Origin: Paragonimus westermani
Lineage: Eukaryota; Platyhelminthes; Trematoda; Plagiorchiida; Troglotrematidae
Reading direction: 5' to 3'
DNA length: 64,000 nt
Assembly (NCBI GenBank): GCA_008508345.1
Contig: QNGE01000954.1
Coordinates: 64,529 to 128,528, forward strand
Shown here: positions 24,501 through 37,528 of the stretch, in pieces
Layout: each line of letters starts with the position of its first letter
Numbering within the stretch: the first letter of the stretch is position 1
The notes under the pieces: generated by a model
What the model was told of the DNA's origin: nothing
The model's database searches: none
What the model saw: the letters and a program-made list of their open reading frames with translations, nothing else
Translations under genes and position numbers: made by a program

Positions 24501-27500
24501 TAGACATTGTTTCTCTTTCTGTCAACACACCTAATACCAGCTTGTAATTAAGCATTGAGCTTTCTTTCTCATGCTTTTATTTAGGGTGTTTCACGCTAGA
24601 TTCATAAACTAGAAGCCATAAGTGTGAAGTCAGGATCTAGCGAGACTGTGCACCACTGATTAGATTAAATAAAAGCGAATCCCGATCCCAGCTCACTGTT
24701 TTCAGAAAGACTTGTTGATGTGCTCAAGTGCATACGGAGCTGATAATTATCCCAAACGGTACAAAAATGCAATAACCCGGATTTAGTATTTTCATTAAAT
24801 ACTATAGCTGACCAAGAAGAGGTTTTTGGTTAGCACAAATTGAACATTACTAGAAGGCGGTCTCAGATTGCGCAATTTCTTGAATTCTTCCACCAGCATC
24901 TTTCAGTACGAAGCACCATAATCGGGTTGCGTTCTTGTTATTACTTATCATTTGTGCATAGTCCGTGAAAATGCGGGAGTTGCATCAAATGCGAGTGACG
25001 TTCCGTCCATGTTAACAAACAAGCCGCTATCGATTAACAATTATTACAATATCGCTGACCAAGTGGGACAGTTGTTTACATCAAGTCCAAGTTCTTAAGT
25101 CATCCGTTGAACGTGGTACTGAAATCTTCGTCGTAGCAATGATTTTCGCTAATAAAAAATCTAATGGGAGTTAAACTTGAGTAAGTTGCTTCCTTTTGGA
25201 GTAATCTAGAACGTCTATTAAGCTGTGAAAGCTAAGATTATTTTAAACGATGTTTATTGCATGTTTGATAAGTACCTCTGTAACCAGCCGTAGGCACTGC
25301 AGTCCCCGAATATGTACGAAAAGGGGGACAGTAGAAGCAAAGTGATTTGTGTGCGAAAATTTGAGTCGTGTGGTTGAATCCAGATTAATTCAACGAGTGA
25401 ATCGATTGAATACCTGGCACCACAGGCAAAATACAGGGTCAAAATACAGGCCAAATAGATTGTGACACGGAAAAACAATTCTAATCAAGCAAGATGGACT
25501 GTGTGAAAGTGAAACATGACAGTGATTGATTATATGGTAAATCAATACAAAACTAGCACGGATCAATGAATGCTACGAGAGGACGGTAGTGAAAAGTCAG
25601 AATGTACCAGTAGGAAGGTTCGAGGCATTACAAGTTGTGAGCGGCCTGAATGAATTGAGCACCACGGAGACAGAATGGTGGCTATTTTTTGTGTACAACG
25701 CAACAAACAGAGTCCAAGTTGCGTTCTGGCGCCAGTGAAAGTGAGAAAAGCATTGTAAACACACAGTATTAACCGTTTTATTGAAATCAGTCGTGTTGGC
25801 ACTCCAACTGGTGGCATGTTTAAATGTAAATATCTATTTGTGAAATTGTCTACTGATGTACTTCTCAGCTGCTACAGCATAAAGCCAAAATTTCACATCA
25901 ACACCTACAGGAAAATTTATGAATCTCATGAGACTGAAGGACGAAGGCCAGTAAGTATCTGAAGGATCAAATTGATAGTTGTTGGGTTGATAGTGTTTAC
26001 GCGCTTGAAGCTGAGATGGGGAACGGTTAGTTCCACTCGTAAGATCAAACAAACGGGTTGCAACGCCAAAAGTGGTAGGTTTACGTATACATATTAACAA
26101 AAATGATATCTTTTCGGCAGCCAAACTGGAAGTGATAAGCGATCAGTTGATTAGGAACGGTTAATAGGCTCGAGTTCGGGTAAGGTTAACTAGTGATTAT
26201 TCGTGAACGTACACAGGAGCATTCATTTGGTTGATTGCAGGTGCTTCAGCGAACCGTAGTGATTTCGCAGTAAAACGATGCAGAAGAGTTTTACTTCAAC
26301 AAATTGGCTTGATGACATGCTCATTAACTGTGATGTCTCTAAAGATGTCTTCAGCGTTTCAACCATATCAAGTTCACTAGTAACAAACTTCGGCGACCGG
26401 TTAGACAAATAATCTATCGGTACAAACCTCAGGCGCCACTTGGTTGTGTCTAGGTAAGTATTTTTGCGGTTGTGTACATAATTGGGAGTTGTAATATACG
26501 ACCGGGTGGTCTATGATTGGAGGCACCGTGAGTATTTTAGTCCGAGCGGGTACACGGCGATTGGACGCATTAGCTGTTCGGTCACCCAAATGTAACAATG
26601 CTTGTGCTGTTAGACGTCCACCGTAATAATTTCTACTCATAACCGTTTACGTTACGTTGACCAAATACTTGGCTGAATCGTTTGGCCTACTGCGTGTGCG
26701 TTTATGGCGCACCGGAGAGAAACTGATGAATTTCCAGTATTGATCATACCATGCGGACCCTCAGTGACCAGTGACTACGTCCAGAATCATGAGACAGTTA
26801 TTAGTCCCAAGTTCACACATTATCTCTGTGTTGTGAAGGCAGCTGGGCAGTCGTTACACTAAGTCAATTAGTATAGGTTCAGATCGCTCGAACGTTCATT
26901 TTGTGAGCTAGTTTTTGCATCTTGACGAACTTTGTATATCCACACATTTCCAGGGATGAAAGGTTCGTTAAAATCAGGCATGATTTCTCGCTTGAAAGTA
27001 GGCTGATCAAGAAAAAATGAGGAAAATCACATCTTCAATATACATCAATTCAATCAAATCATCTGACCAATTAAAAGCGAATAATCTCCTTTAATAAGTA
27101 ATCGAATGTAAAAATTTTCCTGTAACAGAATCACCAGAAGTTCTCTGGAACCACGTGGCTTCATATGCTTCATGGTAAGCTGAAATGTGTCAATATATGT
27201 GAAATGTGTAACCACTGTCTAACAATGCATACCCGAAAACAACTGGTTTTAGCTTTCGAGGCTTTCTGTTACAGGATCCCTGCTTTCTGTGTAAATGGAA
27301 GCATACGTAAAGTCGAATTTTGTAGAAGAATTTGGCAAAGATAGTTTGCCTCACATAATGTCAGTACTGGCATGAATTTGGACAAAGGTCTCTAGATCAC
27401 GTAGCAGTTATAATCTTGGTGATTGTAAGCAGATGTCCGAAGATAGTGTTCCATTCAGACTGGTTCCGTTGACGACCAATCTTAGCTACCGGATTTGGCA

Positions 27501-30500
27501 GTATATTAATTTTATTCACAGAACTCAGCCTAGACAACCGTTAGTGCGCAATTTTCAGTGGCACCTTCGAGGTGGTCAGCAAACATATATAAGTGTTCTG
27601 TGGCAGATATGAAAAACGGTGCCCTGAAATATTGCCGAACTTTCGATCTTCTTGGAATAATAGACACTGATCTGGTAGCATGTCTTTTGGAACGATTTTG
27701 CTGAGAACGAATGTATCCGGTGGCTCAATCACATTACGAGTCCTAAAAGAAGATCAGTTTCTGTTATGACGAGGTCTGTCATACAGTGTGTGAGTAAAGT
27801 CAACTTGCGTTGAACTGAAGTGCAGCCTACATCACAACCTCGAACATCCGGTGATTTCCACTAGTGCATATATCGAAGTCGTTAGTAATTCGGGCAAGTA
27901 GTGTACGGCTGCAAATCGTAAACAACCAATGATTTGACTGAACTTAAGTGGTCAAATTTCTGCGCCCGAAAGCAAACCTAGCAAAGGTGTTATCATATAA
28001 CGCATCCTGTCCCAAACTGATATTTCCCGTCACTGTGAAACTTTGCTAGACTGAGTTAGCCGATTCACTGTTGGTGCTTTTCAATCATTACTTATCAGTC
28101 GGCTCTCTACCGATTGTCTGAAAATGGACCATTTTGCAAGTTCAATGAAGAGATGTGTCAGGAAGCGTTTGAGTTCAACATATCAGTGAAGCATAACATG
28201 GGTTTACTAAGGAATATCCGTGTGTAGGGAGTATGCTAGTGTCATATAATTCTGGCCCAGGGGCGTTGTAGAAAGACTGTATGCCAGGTTGTTATAATTC
28301 TCCGACTCATGACATCGATTAGTTCGCCTTAGCAGTAAAATCAACAAGCGAGTCTTTTGATAGCTATGGTTTAGTCAACGTAGAACCGATTTTGTCGGTC
28401 GTAGACTCAACTACATCTTCAGCGTCCAGTGATCAGGACAGTCTGCAACCAACATTGTCCGGAAAGCGAAGCAGTACCAGGTCTTCTACCAGTGAACTAC
28501 GGGCACTGTGGTAGAGCCTCACTTCTAAACTACGAGAGTGTCCACAGGCTTGATTACACATAGGCAATTATTCCTTACTCAATAAGGAAGAACATTTAAA
28601 AGGTTCCAAGCCAACAGATTGCTGTGTAGGCCTCAATTATTTAATGGTTGAAGTTGGTACACTTCAAAACACTGTCTAAAGCTGAGGCCGTCGATTAAGC
28701 CAATGGCATATTCGAAACTGTTTTGAACAGGAACATGTGTAATCGGCAACCAACATTACAGAGATACATGCGAAATCAATTTTATGCTCCACCGTGGTTT
28801 ATTTCAACAATCAAAAGATGACAATCTTATATTTAGCAAAATTTTGTGGTTTCCTTGGGGAAAAATGCATGTTTTAAGTCCACTATGAATAGTTTCCGAT
28901 CCAGCAAACTGTTTTCATAAATAGCCCCACTTTTTTTGAGTAACTGGAAAGCGTTGACACAATCAGAGTCAGGTTTACAGTTCACCGATCACAATACAGA
29001 AACTCCATTTTTCCCAACTCCACCCTAAAACAGGTGTATAACAATCAAACATTGGCTAGCTGTAAAACGTGGATTTGAGCTTAACGATCGAGAAATAAGA
29101 ACAATTGTTCCGGATGTCCCTCTGTCGGTGGTAACAGTTGTTTTGAGCGTCTGTTCATAGCGTGCAGAACTTTAAAGCTGGTCCTATCAGGACGTCAAGG
29201 GATGTTCGGCTGTCACTCGATCGTTTGGCTAAGTCTGGTGAAGATGAACATTTGATTACTTGGGAAATGGAGCACAGTAACTTCACGACGGAAGGCTGGT
29301 TGGTAGAGGTTTCCAGAGTGAATAATCGCGTTTGTTGGCAAGGGATAATATCACTCAACGAAACCTTATTGTATGCAAATGAAAAATCCGTTTTTAAGTT
29401 CAACTAAACATGAACTAGGTGAGTTACCTACTTTGGGTTCCCATTACTTTGTATAAGTATCACACACACAATGAATTCATTAGATTGTTCCAGAAGCACT
29501 GGGAGTCATTTTACGTTAGTCACTGATATTTGGTAGAAGAGGTAGTCGACAAACCTGAATGACACTCACAGCAAATCATAATATTTCGTGCTGATTACTT
29601 TTTGGCTGGCCATTTTTAAAGAATGCGCTAGACCCGAAGTCCGTTCGTGTGACTGCTTATCACTGACAGGAATCCTCGCCATAACAAACGTTTGAACTCC
29701 TTCTACGTTTCCGTGTGATCATAATGCCATTAAACTTAAATTAGGCAAGACCGACTTAACAAATTTACCTCTGACTGTTGTTCGGTTGTCCGATGAACTC
29801 CAGAAGTAACATTAAATGCCCCATGTGCTGTACTCTATGATCACAAGCTTGAGATTTCCCACCAAGCAAATATCAATAAAAATATTAAACTTACAGAACT
29901 GCGTTTTGCTAACTTTAGCTGACATAAACCGACAATCTCTCTTTTGCCTTTGGACGATCAAGAAACGGGAGCGTTACCCAAAAGTGAATATGCTTGAGAT
30001 TTTTCGAAAAGTTTTGATCGCTTTCAATGTGGTAACGATATATTGGTGGCCAGCAGGTTTGCCTCGTGAGAACACAGACGAGTTTTTGAATCCAAGCCCC
30101 AGAAAGAAGACGCAACACTGACTATATTCATAAAGAACGCATTCATTCCTAATGTTGTGCCTATTTTCAGGAGCTTTTGTCCTGAAGGTCAATTTGAACT
30201 CAAATAATTCATTCAGAGGACTGATACATAACACATTTCATTCAAAGTCCGGCTGCTCAACAGTACCGAATTACCGCCTACATTATTTCGAACTGCACTA
30301 CAGCAATGATTTTTCAGTTTGTACGTCAAAACGCAGGAGGACAATTCAATGAACTTAGAGTCCGGTACAAAGACTTCTGCACTCAACCACAGGGATGAAA
30401 CCTGCAAACCAGCCGCTTCTGCTCTAATTGGCGGTTACGCTTGTGAACCGAATTTGGACAACGTGAGGACAGCGGGAGACAACATTCTTCCAGAGTAAGG

Positions 30501-31679
30501 GTTCCAACAACGTTCCTGTAGAAGGAAACAACACGAAGAAAGACAAACCAAATGCTCACTAAGCCATATGTGCTACCCACACAAACGATACCTAAAACGA
30601 GGTCAACAATACAGCAACACGCTCTATTACACAATTCAAATTCAATCCGTGCGTGCTTGTTGGTTTTGATTGCACAGTACTCGCGTGAAAACGCTTTCGA
30701 TGTTTTGGCGAGGCTTTCCATATCATGTAGATGCGCTGAAAATACACATTAGAAGATAACCTGTTCTTTAGTCTGTATTTTATTTGTGAACTAGAGACCG
30801 CATTACAGTAATTCTCATATCGATTTCACAAGCTCAAACTGAAGTGATGATTCATTTGAGTGCAACAGGAAAGAGTTCAGTGTTCGAACACTTTTGTCCA
30901 TGTTTTTCTGAGATGTTTCGGGAAATTAGAAACTTTTAAAAGCTGAGCGTAATAAGATCATACAACCAAACGGATAAACACTTTAATTTGAAACTACCAT
31001 GTAGGTAGTTCTTTCATTCTGTTTGCATTAGACACAATTTATCGTTCATGATTCAGTTTATTAACTGTTGGCTGAGTACCTTCCGACAGGAATCTCCATC
31101 AGGACACTGCTGACTTCAGTGAAGTTTAACCAGATAACCAAGCATTTGGTCACTAGAGCCACGAATATGGAGTTAAGGAACAATATTTGGTCACGGTTTC
31201 GTATTTTCAACCCAACTCGAAGCTGGCAAGCACCCTAACAGTATACTTAGTCACAGAACAACACGAACGTACAAAATGTTTCCAATTAGTATTCAGCACA
31301 TTATAATGTTTGTTTTGTGGCAAAGCCAGTGATGGCACTAGTTGATGATTGTAATGAGTGATCAACATATTCGTGCAAACAGTCTGTCGGCGATTATGTA
31401 TCTAATGGTAACAAAACAAAGTAGTGTTTTGTGAGACTTCGTGAAGCATATTGAACTCAAATGAAGATATTTATATGGGAACAGCTATTACGAATGGCGC
31501 AAACTTTTAGATTTATCGAGGGCGCCCAGTAGAAGAAGACGGACTAAAATTCCAATAATACAATAAAACAAAGAGGGCCACCGGAAAATGTTTAAACGTT
31601 GTTGATGAAAACGGATAGAGCTAGTAGTAATGGTGAGTAGTAGGGAGTGTGGCTGATGTAAGTTGAAGGTTGTAGAGAT
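15525..31679. other. Long non-coding stretch, nothing firmly recognised
   Basis: Sixteen kilobases without an identifiable gene, tRNA or repeat copy. The longest frame is 139 codons at 21039-21458 (+). It is hydrophobic and unconserved to my eye, and contains a short direct repeat (TGTCCCATAC twice, about 21240-21260). Slightly GC-richer minus-strand frames at 23843-24097 and 26401-26640, and a plus-strand frame at 29162-29407, have coding-like composition but no recognisable domain. Likely intergenic or a large intron with very old repeat debris. Confidence 0.4.
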
Positions 31680-31853
31680 TTGATTGCAACTGTTACAACC
31701 TCAAGGAACTTCCAGAGTGCTTTTTTGTAAAGAGACAGTGCACTTGAGTTTCGCTCTTGTTAGGGCTCGTAGGTTAAGCATATTTTTTAAGGACCAGGAT
31801 TAGGACTCCGACCAGTTTTCCATTAGGCAACCGTGTTCATCAGTGAGCCGCTG
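31680..31853 (-). repeat. tRNA-derived SINE, family B, copy 2
   Basis: Minus-strand copy. The tRNA-like head lies at the high-coordinate end (about 31800-31853). The body shares the sense-strand landmark GAGCGAAACTCAAGTGC, the GCTTAACCTACGAGC segment and the TGCAATCAAAT 3' segment with copies 3-5. It is well diverged, with several indels in the head. Confidence 0.5.
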
Positions 31854-32296
31854 ATTTCAACGTAGGCAGGACTAAATTGTCACATGTAATTGCGCAGTCA
31901 CATTCACTCGGAGCTAGTGCGTAGTTTGTGCGATCAATTTGAGAACTGATAATAAATGTCTTATTGACCGCAGACGACGACGCAGTACACAGGACCTCTT
32001 CTCATGTGCTCGAGTACATGCAAAACTGAAGAGCTCAATTAAGGAGGTAACTAAAGTATAGTGATTGTTCCAGATACAGTATGGCTCAGAAATTAGTGAA
32101 AATGCAAAATCTGTCATTAATTGCAAGTGACTCTCAAATTAGGTTATCGGTAGAAAAAAATGTGCCCCTACCCGGTTATCGGAGTGCCAAAGTTGAAATT
32201 CACTTGATAATCACATTGAGCGACCCTATTACCTGCAATTTTGAAAAGGATCACCTTAATTAAAATAGACCCGATTGTAGGAAATTAGAGCATTGA

Positions 32297-32424
32297 ATGG
32301 GTTCGAACCGGCGGCAGAAACAGGGTGCTCAGAAGCGAAGACAGCTCTATTAATTGAGTTACGAGGTCACACCGCGAGTTTGAAAATTTTGTTTTTAGAC
32401 TGCGTTACTCACCCGTTCTACGAG
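32297..32424 (-). repeat. Family-A tRNA-like repeat, old partial copy
   Basis: Read on the minus strand, the tRNA-like module has a recognisable T-arm (GGTTCGAACC in the + sequence at about 32300-32310) and an AGCTC-type D-arm. It is followed on the plus strand by the conserved GGTCACACCG...GACT.CGTTAC.CACCCGT body. This matches the 39-kb copies but with many substitutions and no distal body. It appears to be the oldest member in the window. Confidence 0.6.
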
Positions 32425-32861
32425 CGAGTCTTTTGTAACCTACCAAATCTGTCATAATATTCATTAGCAGTATCTCAAGATGCCCATAAAAGCAGAAGAG
32501 TGTAGACTGTTAATAGGGTCTATAGGAAGATTTAACGAGACAACGTTTTGTGTCACATAAAGATTGCCTCAAATGCAAGCAAAATTATTGATAACACATT
32601 CTGTTAAGCTAACTACTTTGGATGTAAATACGCAAGCGATTCCGCTCCGGAATAAAATATCCATTGGAGATCATTAATCATTTTTGAGCCACTGCAGATT
32701 TTGGCCCAGATACTGAGAAGTCATTGGCCACATGTCAACTGATATTGCAGGCAGTCGATTGAAATATGAACAAGCTGTTGAAAAGGTATCCGCAGCAAAT
32801 TCAGTGTGAATGAAGTCAAACAGTTTGGGCGTTGTGTTTAGCATGTTATTGATAGACAGAC

Positions 32862-33009
32862 TGAGCAAGCTGTAACACTATGTTTCAATCAACTAGGGTG
32901 GCCTTCTTCAGAAGGGATGTAATCGAAATCACATTAACCATTAACGATTACACAACTCTTGAAGAAGGCCACGCGAGTTAGTTGAAACGTAGGGTATCAA
33001 GACTTGCTC
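32862..33009. repeat. Imperfect palindrome, about 60-bp arms
   Basis: The left arm (about 32862-32923) and right arm (about 32944-33009) are inverted copies. The best-matched core is GTGGCCTTCTTCA (32898-32910) against TGAAGAAGGCCAC (32959-32971), with GTTTCAA and TGAGCAAG blocks outside it and TGTAATCG/CGATTACA inside it. The predicted hairpin has a loop of about 20 bases. No coding potential. It could be a palindromic MITE, another inverted-tail retroelement remnant or a structured RNA. I cannot decide which. Confidence 0.75.
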
Positions 33010-36000
33010 ATAACGTTGTGTTATTCTCAATGCGTTTATGGAGCTGTCGAGAAGTTTGCTGTAGATGATAAGTTTTTGGCTGACCTGTTACCACACTAGA
33101 AAGATTAAATGGATATTGAAACATATCTTGTAGTATACCTTGTAGCTTTTATTGAGGAAGTTCGTAAAGGGCCAGCTGCAGAAAGTGTAACATATACCAA
33201 GCGCTGACACAGATGTTGGTGTTTATCGAGGGATTCTAACCGTTTATGTTGCATGCAGTTGTGAATTGGCTAACAAAAATGGGAGATTTGCAGGCGATGT
33301 CAGAGAGGGATGGGTATAATGGCAACCACTTTGAAATATGAAAGTATGCAAATCATCGTCATGAATCGTATCATTTTGCGTTGGTCATACACCATTGCTG
33401 TTATCAACACCAAAAGTTGATTTTGGCTGGGTCATAAAGCGTTTTAACTGGAACATTTCATTCTCATTGTAATGAATGATGCAATAACTTTTAGCCATAT
33501 TGTGAGGTTCAGGCATACTGCTTTGTAATAGGGATCAACAAGTATGTGAAACAAATATTCAAGTGTCATAACACTGGCTGTTTTACATTTTCTGCTTTTT
33601 TCAGACGTGAAACGCCTCATTTACAGATATTCTGATATTTCCCACAGGATGTTTTTTTGGAGAACTACAGTCACAGGTCATTGAAGGAAGCCATTTGGGT
33701 GGTTGCATGTTTGCCACGTTAGGGTTGCATTAATATTTGTTCACGTAGTTATTTGCATATGAGTAGCCGGGAGACCGACATAGGTGGATACCCACAAGAT
33801 CTCGAACAGGAGATACAAGCGGGTGGCTTATGCAAAAAATATGCTTTCAACCAAACTTTCCTTATCATGATGCACCTAAGTTTTAAATAGCCTTACTTTA
33901 AAGGTTCGAACCCTGGAGTGGCCCGTTACGGCCAGGGAAAAATTTAACGTGTCTTCTCATAAGAGGATGCAAAAATCTGAAATCACTCACAGTCGTCTTC
34001 AGCTGGGGTAATTTGGTCGCGGCCCGGGTGTTCGTGATGCAACGGAGGCCAACAGCGCCTGCTAATGAGAATCTGAATCAGCGTTGAAATTTCGGTCGCG
34101 GAAATGTGTTCTAATCAGGAATATTGATATTAAACAAACTTTGGTTTGGTGATTTTTCTGAGGAAGAGCTGGCTAAGCTGTCATTAAGCAAACAGATCAG
34201 TGAGTGGTGATGCATTTACGTGAATTATTTACAAACAACTTACAAACCTGATGACAGCGGCAACTTCTGGACCTCCGTTAGAAGTCAGGCTCATCGGTTT
34301 GCTAAACGATATAGGTCGTCGTTGGACGTTTTTCATGTTTCCTGTGAAGTGCCATTTGCTGATCCAGCTGAATAGGTTTAAGGAAAAATCTAGCTTCCTG
34401 ACAACGCCACTAAAAGTGATTTAATTTGGCGGAGATCTATAAATCAATTTTTCCAAATTCGGTGAGCAAACCTGATCAGAAAGCTCAAGTTAGGGTGCAC
34501 AACACAAAAAATTAACGAGAATAATAAGAAAGGTGTTCACTGAGTTCTCGTAAGCACGAAGTCAAGCTTTTTCAGGCTCAAAATTTTACCCAACCTAGTG
34601 GTTGCTTAGACTAAACCCAGACGGGATTAATCGATTTCTAATCAGAGAAGACATTCAACGCGATTGTACGCATCGAAACATTGATTGTGTAGCAGGAAAC
34701 TGATGGAAGCTGATTAACCGTTCCAAGTAATGGGGAGTAAGGGATAAATCGGACTGACAGTAGAACAACGAGACAGTTAAAACCTAATTGTTCATTAAAT
34801 GTTCTATATTGGTTCGATGCAGCTCGGTTAGTTTTAATTAACAAGGGCTTACTAACATCTGTGACCTGGATTAAAATTCTGCTAAACTCAGAATTCGATT
34901 TATTTTATATTTTTTCCATTGTAGTCCCAGTTTTTGGACATAGGAACAAATCTATTTATTCCGTAGAAGGGAACATTCTTATGAGTAAATTTATCAATGT
35001 CACAACTGGCAATACTTCAAGACCGTGCTTAACTTATTCTGACTCAATCAGAGAAGTTGCGCGGACCAAATTTAAGTGAAATTCTGAATAGTGATTCTGT
35101 TCTTTAGCACGTGTATAAAAAATACCCAGTACTTCATAAGTTTCAGTTACATCTCTAACCATCTTGCTGTCCATTTATCTGCTGTTTGAACCAAATTTTA
35201 GAATACATTACACGCAGCAACTTCACTGTAGTTCTGACCAATGTTTGACAGGCAAGTTTGCTAAGTTGTGGGAGAGTTGATGTAGTTATCAAGCTAAACA
35301 AACCGGAACAATCACAAGTCGTAATGATAGAAATTATTTTTGACAAGTTCACTTTTGGTGCCTCAGTAAATACTGTCACATAGGTGAACTGTATGATTTG
35401 TACACGGGAGTATAGTGTTTTGGTTCCACCTAGTGATTCCAACGAAAGTCGCGCGGCAGCCTGAGACACGTGGAGAAAAACATAAAGGTGAATAATAATC
35501 CGTTACATTTTCGACAGTTTTGTAGGATGTTTGCCAACCAAGTGTAAAATTGCACAGAAACTGTTTCTAATGAGATCAGAGCGAGCATAATGAAATTGGA
35601 TGCCTCCTGCTAGGGGTTGTCAATTGAAAGCCTATAGTTACTCGTGTATAGACAGGTCACCACCTGCAGTGAAAAAGTCATCTCGTGCGCGTTGGATGAT
35701 AAACTGACGGCCAGATGTTGATGGGTAGCCTAGAAATTTCACAATTGAAGGATGAGTATTTTTGAAAATATGCTAATTAGACACATGTTAGGTGTTCTGA
35801 TCACGAAAACACCCGGGATTCAGCGTGCTGCCTGAAGGGAAGTAAACACTTCCACTACACTAACTGCTCATCACGGTTGTAGTGACGGCTCTGTATGACG
35901 ACGGGAAAGCAGAATGGCAGGTCACAGAGTCAACAGTATTCGCTTAATCAATCATTAACCTGAAGGATGCCTCGATTTCTGAAATTTGAAGTTGAAAATA

Positions 36001-37347
36001 TACACACATATACCAGCTGGTTGGAAGATGTCATTTCGAATACCGATTCAGATACCGTGAAAGAATTGCTCATAGACGTGCTACTTGATGGGCATCGGAT
36101 TTCAGTACTCTCATTCAAGGCTAACGTAGTGCCACGATGCATACCAAAACGTCGTACTGCCCAATTCCAACCTAAACCCAACTATACAGTGCACACTTGA
36201 TAACAGGAAATGTATTTTTTTCCTCAAAGTACACTAGACTTCTAGTGGTAGTAGTGGTCAAACAGAAGAACAGGGATTTGTTCGTTTGTGTTTCTTACCA
36301 CAACTCGACTGACGGCAAAAAGACGCTGGTTTCCACTTTCGCACCCAGATGACACAGTGGTGGCATTTGTAGACACGAACTGGTTCAGGGCACTGGACGC
36401 AGCCTCCACGTCCTAAGTGGTCTAACCTAATCCAAATGATGGGCCTTTTATCACCATCTGGTCCACTAGAAGGTTAGACTGTGCTGAGCGAAATGAACAG
36501 CATATCAACCACCCCACAGAGACCGAAGCTCACAGCGCTGGTCAAAGCTGAACCAACCCGTTAGTTGGCCTGATTGGGCAGCACAATCGTACAAGCAAAT
36601 GGCGTGGTGAAGTATATATGAGCACTTCGTTTGCCTAACCATTTGTTATGGTGGGTCTGTCAGTAAAGCTATGTTGGTAACAACACCATTGGGCTACTTG
36701 CTACAATAGCTGCACGGTCATATACTGGCCAGCCCAACATTGTACGCCTGAGCATCAGCATAACGCACAATACACAATGCCAGTGTCGGCTCGCTGAAGG
36801 GTCTTTCATTCGCTACGCAAATCTAACCGATCAAAGCAGCAATGCGGTGCAACTTCTACTGGAAACTGGTGTAACAGAACCCGTCGGGGCTCCGGAACCT
36901 TACTAGGATTTGATCGTGAAGGGAGCATAACCACCGCACAAATGGGAAAGAAACCAATGCAACAATCTACATTACCGTAGAATTTCTGAATTACTTACCA
37001 CGATATTATGTCCATGGTGAGTGTGGTTTACCAACGGTTATTGTGTAACCTTAAGAATCAAGTCTGGTGTTGACAGGACTACTGAATCACGAGTTTCAAT
37101 ACCAACACCGATCCCAAGCAAACCCTCAAAATCCCTGTTATTTTATGATGTAGGCGAGAGATGAAACAGGGAAACGTGTGCATCCTGCATGAATGGGAGC
37201 ATTCTCGTCATAAGTGTGCAAGTCCGTCGCTCACTATTTGGGCGAACTGAAATCACTACTGTGAGGACCACGATTTTGCGATGGCTGCTCATGACAAAAG
37301 TATGATAGCTAAAAACTTCATTAAATGTGCGTCAATAGAGAATTGAA
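33010..37347. other. Non-coding stretch; one possible exon and a GC-richer block
   Basis: No firm gene. A minus-strand frame at 35155-35461 is preceded by a strong pyrimidine tract and CAG, and could be an exon. A plus-strand frame of 77 codons (35967-36200) is open but anonymous. From about 36250 to 37140 the base composition is visibly less AT-rich, without long frames, suggesting an old unrecognised repeat. Confidence 0.35.
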
Positions 37348-37528
37348 CATCATCTACACTTAATTGCAGTTTTCGCACACAAATAAGAGTTTGGACTAGT
37401 CCATTTCCAAAGGGAGCACTAGACTGGGGCTTCGCTTTTACTGAGGCTCAGCTATAGTGCATAGTCTGTTGGAGTTCACACCCCGACCCTCGTGCTTGTG
37501 TGACTAGCGTTTTACTCACAACGCCAGC
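37348..37528 (-). repeat. tRNA-derived SINE, family B, copy 3
   Basis: Minus-strand copy with a tRNA-like head (about 37450-37528). The body carries the sense landmarks AAGCGAAGCCCCAGTCTAGT and GGAAATGGACTAGT, and a TGCAATTAAGTGTAGATGATG 3' segment in the same order as copies 1, 4 and 5. Diverged; no target-site duplication recognised. Confidence 0.55.

Noticed and set aside
33905..33945. Word GGTTCGAACC followed by a CCCTGG...CCAGGG hairpin, considered as another tRNA-like repeat
   Set aside because: No box A at the proper distance, no cloverleaf and no second copy in the window.
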